This document shows, piece after piece, positions 54,949 through 64,000 of a stretch of 64,000 bases of DNA (the stretch's first letter is position 1; each line of letters opens with the position of its first letter). Below the pieces are notes generated by a model. The model did not search any database. It saw only the letters and a program-made list of their open reading frames with translations, and was not told where the DNA came from. The position numbers and the translations under genes are program-made. The stretch comes from [Clostridium] celerecrescens 18A (lineage in GTDB: Bacteria > Bacillota > Clostridia > Lachnospirales > Lachnospiraceae). The stretch lies in NCBI RefSeq assembly GCF_002797975.1, contig NZ_PGET01000001.1, forward strand, positions 992,001-1,056,000. Reading direction: 5' to 3'.

Positions 54949-55806
54949 ATGAAAATAAAAGATATATTGAGCCAGGGAAAGCCAACCCTATCCTTTGAAG
55001 TGTTTCCTCCCAAAACTGAGGATAAATATGAATCAGTGGAACAGGCTGCGTCAGAGATCGCAAAGCTGAAACCAGCTTTTATGAGCGTCACTTACGGAGC
55101 AGGCGGAGGAACCAGCCAATATACCGTTGATATCGCTTCTGCACTTCATCACCAGCATCATGTAACGGCTCTGGCTCATTTAACCTGTGTAACCTCCACC
55201 AAAGATAAGGTACACCAGGTTCTTGATGAACTGAAAGAGGCTGGAATTGAAAATGTGCTTGCTCTCAGGGGGGATATGCCTACCGATGCTCCTGCTAAAA
55301 AGGAATACCATTATGCCTCTGAGCTGATCAGGGAAATAAAGGAAGCAGGGGATTTCTGCATTGGCGCGGCCTGTTATCCGGAAGGTCATGTAGAATCCGC
55401 CAGCAAGACCATTGATATGGATTACTTAAAACAGAAGGTGGAAGCAGGATGTGATTTTGTTACCACCCAGATGTTTTTTGACAATAATATTTTATACAAT
55501 TACCTGTACCGCATCCGGGAAAAGGGAATCACGGTTCCGGTTATCGCAGGAATCATGCCTGTCACCAATGTAAGGCAGATCATCCGAAGCTGCCAGCTTT
55601 CAGGTACTTATCTGCCTTCCCGTTTCAAGGCCATAGTGGACAGGTTCGGAGATAATCCGGCAGCTATGAAGCAGGCGGGAATTGCTTATGCCACAGAACA
55701 GATCATTGACCTTATCGCCAACGGAGTGAATGCCATCCATGTTTATTCCATGAATAAGCCGGATGTGGCGTTAAAAATCAAGGAGAACCTTTCCGAGATA
55801 TTGTGA
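54949..55806 (+). CDS. metF: 5,10-methylenetetrahydrofolate reductase
   Basis: 285-residue TIM-barrel flavoprotein that makes 5-methyl-THF for methionine synthesis. Family motifs are SFEVFPPKTE near the N-terminus, MSVTYGAGG, ALRGD, and the C-terminal GVNAIHVYSMNKP. ATG 54949 follows ATAGGAGAC. The next two genes are the MetH activation domain and MetH, so the three make a coherent methyl-transfer set. Confidence 0.94.
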   Translation: MKIKDILSQGKPTLSFEVFPPKTEDKYESVEQAASEIAKLKPAFMSVTYGAGGGTSQYTVDIASALHHQHHVTALAHLTCVTSTKDKVHQVLDELKEAGIENVLALRGDMPTDAPAKKEYHYASELIREIKEAGDFCIGAACYPEGHVESASKTIDMDYLKQKVEAGCDFVTTQMFFDNNILYNYLYRIREKGITVPVIAGIMPVTNVRQIIRSCQLSGTYLPSRFKAIVDRFGDNPAAMKQAGIAYATEQIIDLIANGVNAIHVYSMNKPDVALKIKENLSEIL

Positions 55807-55818
55807 TTCTTTTAACCA

Positions 55819-55850
55819 GGGTCCGGCTCCTTTCAAAAAGGAGCGGACCC
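55819..55850 (+). other. Intercistronic hairpin between metF and the activation gene
   Basis: GGGTCCGGCTCCTTT pairs with AAAGGAGCGGACCC (one bulged G). No T run follows, so partial termination or mRNA protection is more likely than full termination. Confidence 0.6.
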
Positions 55851-55879
55851 ATTTAAAATGAAAAAACGGAGGAACAGCA

Positions 55880-56524
55880 ATGGAAATCAGCCGAAGAGAG
55901 GTCCGGCGATATCTGGGATACGGGAAAAATGAAGGTGATGAAGCTGTAAATACCCTGATTGAGGAATGTATCAGGGAACTAATGGCTGCGGCATCTCCAA
56001 AAAGCATAAGCCGGGTTTATCCCCTGGAGCTGCTTTCTGATGACTGGATCGATTTTACCGTATTTAAGACCAGAAGCCGGAATTTAAGCCGGAATTTACA
56101 GGACTGTGAACAGGTGATCTTATTTGCCGCTACGTTAGGTGCAGGGGTGGATGTGCTGTTGCATAAATATACAAAACTGCAGATGAGCAAGGCAGTCACC
56201 ATGCAGGCGGCGGCAGCCGCCATGATAGAGGAATATTGTGATGAGGAAAACCGGAAACTGAAGGAAGAATATGAGGACAGGAGCCTGTACTTAAGACCCA
56301 GGTTCAGCCCAGGCTACGGAGACTTCCGCTTAGAGTGCCAAAAGGATATTACTACAGTTCTGGAAACGCCTAAAAGGATCGGTATCATGCTGACGGACAG
56401 CCTTCTCATGACCCCTTCCAAGTCCGTCACTGCGGTGATGGGAGTCAGCGGAAAGCCTTACCGCTGTGAGATAAAGGGATGTGAATCCTGTGGAAAAACG
56501 GACTGTGCATACCGTAGAGATTAG
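55880..56524 (+). CDS. Stand-alone methionine synthase activation domain protein
   Basis: 214 residues similar to the C-terminal reactivation domain of MetH, with PRFSPGYGDF and the SAM-binding segment TPSKSVTAVMGVS, ending in a Cys-rich tail (CEIKGCESCGKTDC). It should re-methylate cob(II)alamin in the separate MetH gene that follows, in trans. The C-terminal Cys set suggests a metal or redox site. RBS CGGAGGA upstream; the stop is 27 bp before metH. Confidence 0.85.
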   Translation: MEISRREVRRYLGYGKNEGDEAVNTLIEECIRELMAAASPKSISRVYPLELLSDDWIDFTVFKTRSRNLSRNLQDCEQVILFAATLGAGVDVLLHKYTKLQMSKAVTMQAAAAAMIEEYCDEENRKLKEEYEDRSLYLRPRFSPGYGDFRLECQKDITTVLETPKRIGIMLTDSLLMTPSKSVTAVMGVSGKPYRCEIKGCESCGKTDCAYRRD

Positions 56525-56551
56525 AAGATACAAACGCAGATGGAGGAATGT

Positions 56552-58990
56552 ATGGCAGCGATTTTAGAAGAGATAAAGAAGAGGATGGTATTTTTTGACG
56601 GCGGAACAGGAAGCCTTTTGCAGGCAAATGGCCTGGAACCGGGAGAACTGCCGGAAACATGGAATGTAAAGCATCCGGATATCATAACGAAACTTCACCG
56701 TGATTATCTGGAGGCAGGTGCAGACATCATAAAAACAAATACCTTTGGAGCCAATGGGCTGAAATTTTATAAAGGTGCGGAATTCGATCTGGAAGAGGTA
56801 GTGACTGCAGCCTTAAAAAATGCCAGGAATGCGGTGGAGACAGCTTCATATCCGGCCGGAAAGAAAAAGGGGTATATTGCCCTTGATTTAGGCCCTACGG
56901 GAAAGCTTTTAAAGCCTTTAGGAGATCTGGACTTTGAGGATGCCTACAAAATGTTTTCCCAGGTAGTTAAAATCGGAGAGCGGGAGGGAGCGGATCTGGT
57001 GCTTATAGAGACCATGAGCGACAGCTACGAGGCCAAGGCAGCTGTACTTGCTGCAAAGGAAAACTGCAGTCTTCCCGTATTTGTTACCACTATTTTTGAT
57101 GATAAAGGAAAGCTATTAACCGGAGGAAATGTTGAATCTACCGTTGCCCTTTTAGAAGGCCTGGGGGTTGACGCCCTGGGAATCAACTGCGGCCTGGGTC
57201 CGATACAGATGAAGGGCATACTAAGGGATATCATGAAGGTAGTTTCCATACCGGTCATCGTAAATCCCAATGCAGGTCTTCCAAGAAGCGAAGGCGGAAA
57301 AACGGTATATGATATCGATGCAGATGAGTTTGCGGCTGCCATGAAGGAGATTGCAGAGGAAGGAGCCTGTGTGATCGGAGGCTGCTGCGGAACCACACCG
57401 GAACATATTGAGAAAACTGTGGCTCTCTGCAAAGACTTTCCTGTAAAGCTGCCGGATAAGAAAAAACGTACCGTGATCTCTTCCTACGCACAGGCGGTTG
57501 TGATTGACAAGGATCCGATCATCATCGGAGAAAGAATCAATCCAACAGGAAAATCAAAATTTAAGCAGGCCCTACGGGATCATAACCTGGAATACATTCT
57601 CCGTGAGGGAGTAGCTCAGCAGGACAATGGAGCACACGTCCTGGATGTGAATGTGGGACTTCCTGAAATTGATGAGCCTTCCATGATGGTGGAAGTGATA
57701 GGGGAGCTTCAGAGCATCATCGACCTGCCTCTACAGATTGATACCTCCAATATAGAAGCAATGGCACGGGCAATGAGAGTTTATAATGGAAAGCCTCTTA
57801 TTAATTCCGTAAATGGGAAGAAAGAGGTGATGGAGGCTATTTTTCCTCTGGTGAAACAATATGGAGGCGTTGTGGTCGCCCTTGCCCTTGATGAAGACGG
57901 CATTCCTGAAACAGCTGAAGGCAGGATCGCTGTTGCAAAGAAAATCTACGATAAGGCCGCAGAATATGGAATTGAGAAGAAGGACATTATTATAGACGCT
58001 CTCTGCATGACTGTAAGCTCTGACAGCAGTGGCGCGCTGACGACCCTTGAAACTTTAAGAAGGGTCCGTGATGAACTGGGAGGCAGGACCATACTGGGCG
58101 TTTCCAACATTTCCTTTGGACTCCCGCAGAGAGAAATCATCAATGCCGCCTTTTTCACAATGGCCCTTCAAAACGGCTTAAGTGCCGCTATCATAAACCC
58201 CAATTCAGAAGCCATGATGCGTTCCTATTACAGCTTTCGGACTCTTGCGGATCTGGATCCTCAGTGCAGCGGCTACATCTCGGTTTACAGCGGCCAGGTG
58301 GCTACTCTCGGTGAGACAGTGAGGCAGGGAACCTCTTCTTTGCCAGGAGGCGTTTCCGGAGGGGAGATGTCTCTGTCAGAAAGCATTGCAAAAGGCCTTA
58401 AGGACCGCGCATATGCGGCAGTGAAAGAGCTTTTAAGAGAGCAGGAGCCTTTGACCATTATAAATGGAGAGATGATCCCAGCGCTGGACCGGGTGGGAAA
58501 AGGCTTTGAAAATGGAACAGTATTCCTGCCGCAGCTCCTGATGAGTGCAGAAGCAGCCAAGGCGGCATTTGAAGTCATAAAAGAAAAGATGGCGGAAGGC
58601 GGCATGGCACAGGAGAAAAAGGGAAGGATCATCCTGGCTACGGTCAAGGGTGATATTCACGATATAGGAAAGAATATAGTTAAGGTCCTCCTGGAAAACT
58701 ACGGCTATGATGTCATTGACCTGGGAAAAGACGTTCCTCCGGAAAGGATCGTGGATACCGCAGTAAAGGACGAAGTAAAGCTGGTAGGCTTAAGCGCCCT
58801 CATGACCACCACCGTTCCAAGTATGGAAGAGACCATCAGGCAGCTTAGGGAAGCTGCTCCTTCCGCCAAGGTAATGGTAGGAGGTGCGGTACTTACGGAA
58901 GGATATGCAAAAACCATTGGTGCGGATCAATACTGCCGGGATGCTATGGCTTCCGTAAACTATGCAGAGGGAATATTTCAGGCAAAATAA
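56552..58990 (+). CDS. metH: Cobalamin-dependent methionine synthase, without activation domain
   Basis: 812 residues. The homocysteine domain (about 1-300) has FDGGTGSLLQ and zinc ligands in GINCGLGP (about Cys212) and GGCCGTTPEHI (about 276-277). A pterin-binding TIM barrel (about 320-590; GERINPTGK, VNVGLPEID) follows, then the cobalamin cap and Rossmann domain with lower-ligand His703 in GDIHDIGKN. Full-length MetH is about 1200 residues; here the fourth domain is a separate upstream gene. ATG 56552 follows GGAGGAATG. Confidence 0.95.
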   Translation: MAAILEEIKKRMVFFDGGTGSLLQANGLEPGELPETWNVKHPDIITKLHRDYLEAGADIIKTNTFGANGLKFYKGAEFDLEEVVTAALKNARNAVETASYPAGKKKGYIALDLGPTGKLLKPLGDLDFEDAYKMFSQVVKIGEREGADLVLIETMSDSYEAKAAVLAAKENCSLPVFVTTIFDDKGKLLTGGNVESTVALLEGLGVDALGINCGLGPIQMKGILRDIMKVVSIPVIVNPNAGLPRSEGGKTVYDIDADEFAAAMKEIAEEGACVIGGCCGTTPEHIEKTVALCKDFPVKLPDKKKRTVISSYAQAVVIDKDPIIIGERINPTGKSKFKQALRDHNLEYILREGVAQQDNGAHVLDVNVGLPEIDEPSMMVEVIGELQSIIDLPLQIDTSNIEAMARAMRVYNGKPLINSVNGKKEVMEAIFPLVKQYGGVVVALALDEDGIPETAEGRIAVAKKIYDKAAEYGIEKKDIIIDALCMTVSSDSSGALTTLETLRRVRDELGGRTILGVSNISFGLPQREIINAAFFTMALQNGLSAAIINPNSEAMMRSYYSFRTLADLDPQCSGYISVYSGQVATLGETVRQGTSSLPGGVSGGEMSLSESIAKGLKDRAYAAVKELLREQEPLTIINGEMIPALDRVGKGFENGTVFLPQLLMSAEAAKAAFEVIKEKMAEGGMAQEKKGRIILATVKGDIHDIGKNIVKVLLENYGYDVIDLGKDVPPERIVDTAVKDEVKLVGLSALMTTTVPSMEETIRQLREAAPSAKVMVGGAVLTEGYAKTIGADQYCRDAMASVNYAEGIFQAK

Positions 58991-58999
58991 GCCGTTCGA

Positions 59000-59027
59000 T
59001 TGACAAATATTGAATGAATGGTATAAT
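59000..59027 (+). promoter_or_regulatory. Predicted promoter for trpS
   Basis: Consensus TTGACA (59000-59005), 16-bp spacer, consensus TATAAT (59022-59027). The start would be near 59034, so the family 2 element that follows is transcribed as the trpS leader of about 170 nt. Confidence 0.75.
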
Positions 59028-59044
59028 ATCCACGAAAGCAATGA

Positions 59045-59170
59045 GTAGTGCGAAACAGGGCATAAAAGGATTTTTGTTGTGCTCGCACATAAGAAAATCC
59101 TTTTATGCCCTGTTTCATAGGGCGAATGCCCGTGAGGGATCGAATCCTCCGGATTCGGTCCCTGCACTAC
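59045..59170 (+). repeat. Family 2 structured element in the trpS leader
   Basis: Outer stem GTAGTGC (59045) / GCACTAC (59164). Hairpin 1 is a perfect 23-bp stem (59052-59074 with 59094-59116) and a 19-nt loop containing GTGC-TC-GCAC. Hairpin 2 is GGGC-GAAT-GCCC (59120-59131). Hairpin 3 is a 13-bp stem with a TCC loop (59135-59163, one G-U). It has the same order, loop length and invariant hairpin 2 as the element before ftsW, but different stem sequences. It carries no T-box sequence. Confidence 0.87.
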
Positions 59171-59202
59171 GGATTTACGATACAAAACATCTGGAGGTAA
59201 AA

Positions 59203-60294
59203 ATGGGAAAGATTATTTTAACAGGGGACCGGCCCACCGGTAAGCTCCATATCGGCCACTATGTAGGTTCATTAAAACGCAGGGTGGAGCTGCAGAATTC
59301 CGGTGAATTTGACGAGATTTTTATCATGATAGCGGATGCACAGGCACTTACGGACAATGCCGATAATCCGGAAAAAGTTCGTCAAAATATCATAGAGGTT
59401 GCGCTGGATTACCTTTCCTGCGGTCTGGATCCGAAGAAATGCACCCTTTTCATCCAGTCCCAGATCCCGGAGCTTACGGAACTGTCCTTTTACTATATGA
59501 ATCTGGTAACCGTATCCAGGCTGCAGCGGAATCCTACGGTAAAATCCGAGATTGCCATGAGAAACTTTGAAACCAGCATCCCAGTAGGCTTCTTCACCTA
59601 TCCGATCAGCCAGGCAGCTGACATTACAGCATTCCAGGCCACCACAGTGCCCGTAGGAGAGGACCAGGAGCCCATGATCGAGCAGACCAGGGAAATTGTA
59701 CGGAAGTTCAATTCCGTCTACGGCGAAGCCCTTGTGGAGCCAGAGATCCTGCTTCCGAATAATAAGGCCTGCTTACGTCTTCCAGGAACCGACGGAAAAG
59801 CCAAGATGAGCAAGTCCCTTGGAAACTGCATTTATTTATCCGATCCGGAAGATGAAGTAAAGAAAAAGGTCATGAGCATGTATACAGACCCGAATCACAT
59901 CCAGGTTTCCGACCCTGGAGAAGTGGAAGGAAACACAGTATTCACGTACCTTGATGCATTCTGCAAAGATGAAGATTTTGAAAAATATCTGCCGGATTAT
60001 AAAAATCTTGACGAGCTAAAAGACCACTACAGGCGGGGCGGTTTAGGTGATGTGAAAGTGAAGCGGTTCTTAAACAGCATCCTTCAGGCAGAGTTAGAGC
60101 CTATCCGCAGAAGAAGAAAAGAATACGAGGCCAATATCCCTTACGTATACCAGATCTTAAAAGAAGGAAGCGATAAGGCAGAGGCAATGGCAGCCAGGAC
60201 CTTAAAGGGCGTGAAAGAAGCCATGAAGATCAATTATTTTGATGATCTGGAGTACATTGAGGAGCAGGCAAGGAAGTATAAGGGCCAGGAATAG
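59203..60294 (+). CDS. trpS: Tryptophanyl-tRNA synthetase
   Basis: 363-residue class I synthetase. The HIGH-type motif is [12 protein letters not shown] and the KMSKS loop is [27 protein letters not shown] is conserved in the family. ATG 59203 follows CTGGAGG; a frame open 63 codons upstream runs through the structured leader and is not coding. It is slightly longer than the usual 330-340 residues because of an extended C-terminal end. Next gene starts 8 bp later. Confidence 0.95.
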   Translation: MGKIILTGDRPTGKLHIGHYVGSLKRRVELQNSGEFDEIFIMIADAQALTDNADNPEKVRQNIIEVALDYLSCGLDPKKCTLFIQSQIPELTELSFYYMNLVTVSRLQRNPTVKSEIAMRNFETSIPVGFFTYPISQAADITAFQATTVPVGEDQEPMIEQTREIVRKFNSVYGEALVEPEILLPNNKACLRLPGTDGKAKMSKSLGNCIYLSDPEDEVKKKVMSMYTDPNHIQVSDPGEVEGNTVFTYLDAFCKDEDFEKYLPDYKNLDELKDHYRRGGLGDVKVKRFLNSILQAELEPIRRRRKEYEANIPYVYQILKEGSDKAEAMAARTLKGVKEAMKINYFDDLEYIEEQARKYKGQE

Positions 60295-60302
60295 AGGCGT
60301 AT

Positions 60303-60545
60303 ATGAAAATTGTTTCCATCACCGAGATCTTACAATGCAATGAATTTATTAAAAACAAAGGCCTGGAATTTAAGATCCACTTAAGGGACGCCTGCGGGAA
60401 ACAGTCCTGCTGGATCGAAACAATCCAGGAAACAACCACCAGCGGACAATGGGAGGAGCTATATGAGGCTCTGGAGGAGTTTTTTGGCAGGCTCCGTTTT
60501 AAGCTGGAATATGGAGAAAATAAAACAGATTTCTGGCTGTTGTGA
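60303..60545 (+). CDS. RDAC-type small protein of unknown function
   Basis: 80 residues with the RDACGKQSCWIE segment; I recall NCBI naming such clostridial proteins RDAC family, from this motif. Predicted alpha/beta, with a helix WEELYEALEEFFGRLRF and no membrane segment. Probably co-transcribed with trpS, 8 bp upstream. Function unknown. Terminator at 60559. Confidence 0.75.
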   Translation: MKIVSITEILQCNEFIKNKGLEFKIHLRDACGKQSCWIETIQETTTSGQWEELYEALEEFFGRLRFKLEYGENKTDFWLL

Positions 60546-60558
60546 TATCTGAGACAGG

Positions 60559-60613
60559 AAAGCCGGGAAGGTACAATCGAAGCTTATTCTTTGTACCTCC
60601 CCGGCTTTTTTCT
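60559..60613 (+). terminator. Terminator after the trpS unit
   Basis: AAGCCGGG with GGTAC pairs with GTACC and CCCGGCTT, followed by TTTTTTCT. From 60614 to 60837 the 377-bp gap is AT-rich with no gene or recognised riboswitch; the next signal is the promoter at 60838. Confidence 0.88.
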
Positions 60614-60837
60614 ATACCAAAAACAAGACCAAAACAAGAGCTTTTCACATACTGACACCTACCTATTCCCTCATACATTCAGGCTACCGCTGAAACAACA
60701 GTCAAACTGCAAAAATGCGCGTCAACAATCCATATTAAATAAGTAGAATTAATTATTTGCTTATTTATTATTAAATATACTAATGAAACAAATTAAAATT
60801 AATAATAAATAAAGTATTAAAATTTTATTAAAATTTC

Positions 60838-60866
60838 TTGAAGAAATAAGAAATAACAGTTATAAT
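60838..60866 (+). promoter_or_regulatory. Predicted promoter for the purine permease
   Basis: TTGAAG (60838-60843), 17-bp spacer, TATAAT (60861-60866). The leader of about 50 nt is too short for a purine riboswitch plus expression platform. Confidence 0.7.
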
Positions 60867-60922
60867 AGTGTGGTAACTTAATAACGAGAATCTCTCAAAA
60901 TAAAATGAAAAGGAGTTTTACC

Positions 60923-62278
60923 ATGGAGCAGTTTTTTAAACTCAAGGAAAATGGAACGAATGTTACTACTGAGATTATTGCTGGAATCACCACATTTTTT
61001 GCCATGGCGTACATAATTATCGTGAATCCGAATACTTTAAGCCAGGCAGGCATGGAATGGGGAGCAGTATTTTTAGCAACCATTATTTCTGCGATTATAG
61101 GGACATTAGTTATGGGGCTTGTTGCCAATGTACCCTATGCTCAGGCACCAGGTATGGGTTTGAATGCTTTTTTTGTTTACACGGTTTGTTTTGGACTGAA
61201 ATTTACATGGCAGCAGGCTTTGTCAATGGTTTTCGTCTGCGGACTCCTTAACATTTTCATCACAGTAACCAGGATACGTAAGTATATCATCAAAGCCATT
61301 CCTGTAAGTCTCCAGAATGCCATCGGCGGAGGCATTGGTATCTTTATTGCTTACATAGGTCTTCTGAATGCAGGTGCCATCAATTTTGCAGCTGGCGTTC
61401 CCGCAATGTCCGTGATCTCAACAAAAGCTCTTATTTTATTTATTATTGGTCTTGTATTGATTGTTATATTAACTGTTATGGATGTAAAAGGCGGAATATT
61501 AATTGGTATAATTTTAACAACTTTGATCGGCATTCCATTAGGCATTACAAAGACAGGAGATACCGTGAATTTTTCAGAAGCTTTATCAGTGCTTCCAACG
61601 ACGTTCGGAGTGATTTTTACGGCAGAAGGACTTCCTGCTTTATTTGGCGATGTGGCGAAGCTCCCTCTGGTGTTAATTACGATTTTCTCATTCAGTTTAT
61701 CCGATACCTTTGATACCATCGGAACTTTTATTGGAACAGGCCGCAGAAGCGGAATCTTTAGTGCGGAAGATGAGGCTTCCTTAGAGTCAGGCAAAGGGTT
61801 CTCATCTAAGATGGATAAAGCGTTATTTGCTGATGCTACAGCGACTTCCATTGGAGCCATTTTTGGTACCTCAAACACAACCACTTATGTGGAAAGTGCG
61901 GCAGGTATCGGAGCTGGCGGACGTACCGGACTTACTTCCGTAGTTGTAGCTATTTGTTTTGCCGTAAGTGCATTCTTAGCCTCTTTTATCAGCGCAATTC
62001 CATCCGTGGCAACGGCACCGGCTCTTGTTATTGTTGGCTGTATGATGATTTCTTCATTCAAGGAGATTGATTGGAGTCAGTTGGAAGAATCAATTCCCGC
62101 CTTCTTTGCAGGCGTGTTTATGGCACTTTGCTATAGCATTTCCTACGGTATTGCAACAGCATTTATTTTCTACTGCATCGTAAAAATCTGTAAAAAGAAA
62201 GCTAATGAGTTAAATCCTATAATTGTAATAGCAACCATTCTGTTTATTGTAAACTTCATATTACAGGCGTTTCTGTAA
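60923..62278 (+). CDS. NCS2 family purine permease (AzgA/PbuG-like)
   Basis: 451 residues with 12 to 14 predicted helices. Signatures include FFAMAYIIIVNPNTLS, PGMGLNAFFVYTV and the SLSDTFDTIGTFIGTG/ SNTTTYVESAAGIGAGGRTG transport motifs of the AzgA subgroup, which takes up adenine, guanine or hypoxanthine with protons. ATG 60923 follows AAAAGGAG; an earlier ATG at 60905 would put that ribosome site inside the gene. It is an isolated gene with promoter and terminator. Confidence 0.93.
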   Translation: MEQFFKLKENGTNVTTEIIAGITTFFAMAYIIIVNPNTLSQAGMEWGAVFLATIISAIIGTLVMGLVANVPYAQAPGMGLNAFFVYTVCFGLKFTWQQALSMVFVCGLLNIFITVTRIRKYIIKAIPVSLQNAIGGGIGIFIAYIGLLNAGAINFAAGVPAMSVISTKALILFIIGLVLIVILTVMDVKGGILIGIILTTLIGIPLGITKTGDTVNFSEALSVLPTTFGVIFTAEGLPALFGDVAKLPLVLITIFSFSLSDTFDTIGTFIGTGRRSGIFSAEDEASLESGKGFSSKMDKALFADATATSIGAIFGTSNTTTYVESAAGIGAGGRTGLTSVVVAICFAVSAFLASFISAIPSVATAPALVIVGCMMISSFKEIDWSQLEESIPAFFAGVFMALCYSISYGIATAFIFYCIVKICKKKANELNPIIVIATILFIVNFILQAFL

Positions 62279-62321
62279 TTTCAGATTTTAGAATATTCAT
62301 TGGTTCGTCCTGTAAAATTTT

Positions 62322-62366
62322 AAGCTTTTGTTCCTGTACCACACAGGAGCAGAAGCTTTTTTTCTC
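62322..62366 (+). terminator. Terminator after the purine permease
   Basis: AAGCTTTTGTTCCTGT pairs with ACAGGAGCAGAAGCTT around ACCAC, followed by TTTTTTCTC. Confidence 0.88.
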
Positions 62367-62404
62367 AATAAAGGAAAAATCAGTAATAATTATCAATGTC
62401 AGTG

Positions 62405-62433
62405 TTGAAATTTATGGTAAAATGTGATATGAT
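62405..62433 (+). promoter_or_regulatory. Predicted promoter for eno
   Basis: TTGAAA (62405-62410), 17-bp spacer, TATGAT (62428-62433). A start near 62440 implies a leader of about 220 nt. Confidence 0.65.
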
Positions 62434-62439
62434 CATTCT

Positions 62440-63960
<1,521 letters not shown>

Positions 63961-64000
63961 AGAATGGGGAAAGGCCCGGCAGGTCTGGCATTTTAGACCT

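Noticed and set aside
59034..59202. T-box riboswitch in front of trpS
   Set aside because: The leader is structured, but it lacks the conserved T-box sequence and any terminator T run, and the same fold occurs before ftsW, so it is not tryptophan-specific.
59014..59202. N-terminal extension of trpS
   Set aside because: The frame is open through the structured leader, but the promoter at 59000 would start within it and a strong ribosome site precedes ATG 59203.
60614..60922. Purine riboswitch before the NCS2 permease
   Set aside because: No conserved purine aptamer core or three-way junction was found, and the promoter leaves a leader of only about 50 nt.

Overview
The window looks like chromosomal sequence from a low-to-mid GC, spore-forming Firmicute, most probably a Lachnospiraceae clostridium of the Lacrimispora / Clostridium saccharolyticum type. 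This placement is an inference from protein style, strong AGGAGG ribosome sites, consensus SigA promoters, a Spo0E-like gene, a SpoVD-like penicillin-binding protein, YesM/YesN two-component systems and a split MetH. Almost every gene reads on the + strand; only a formate/nitrite-type channel and ychF are on the - strand. I see no tRNA, rRNA, CRISPR, prophage or insertion sequence with a transposase.

Layout. 1-5.1 kb: 3' part of nadE, an rRNA methyltransferase, an NfeD/SPFH membrane pair and a patatin-type lipase. 5.1-9.5 kb: argF under a promoter with an ArgR-like box, a small membrane protein, birA, mutY and a lipid kinase. 9.5-11.9 kb: rpoD, queH and ptsH (HPr), each with promoter or terminator signals. 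12-18.5 kb: gltB-gltD glutamate synthase behind a repeat-filled leader. 18.8-28.4 kb: YesM/YesN regulators followed by a solute-binding protein, two permeases (no ATPase), a D-serine-dehydratase-like PLP enzyme, an M20 deacylase and a RidA protein, a plausible import and catabolic unit. 28.5-32.1 kb: a 37-codon membrane peptide gene, the FNT channel, ychF, lgt and a Spo0E-like phosphatase. 32.2-39.8 kb: a second YesM/YesN pair and a BMP-type (nucleoside) ABC transporter. 40-53.2 kb: division and cell-wall cluster mraZ-rsmH-ftsL-pbp-spoVD-mraY-murD-ftsW-murA-ftsQ-ftsZ, with MraZ boxes in front. 53.3-60.5 kb: two uncharacterised genes, metF, the MetH activation protein, metH, trpS and an RDAC-type small protein. 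60.9-64 kb: a purine permease and eno.

The most unusual signal is not a gene. Two families of structured repeats sit between genes, usually ending just before the ribosome site of the next gene. Family 1 is a unit of about 50 bp, built from RCCC-TNC-GGG, then CCC, then GCATGGGC. It occurs in the gltB leader (tandem), before the gene at 53364, before metF, and in inverted orientation before the patatin gene. Its CCC and GGG blocks can pair in competing ways. Family 2 is a larger element with an outer stem, a long 22-23 bp hairpin with a 19-nt loop, an invariant GGGC-GAAT-GCCC hairpin and a third hairpin. It occurs before ftsW and in the trpS leader, with an entirely different stem sequence at each site but the same fold, and probably in a diverged form before the nucleoside ABC genes. 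The compensatory changes argue that the fold is maintained. One inverted copy argues that family 1 can move or be placed independently of gene direction.
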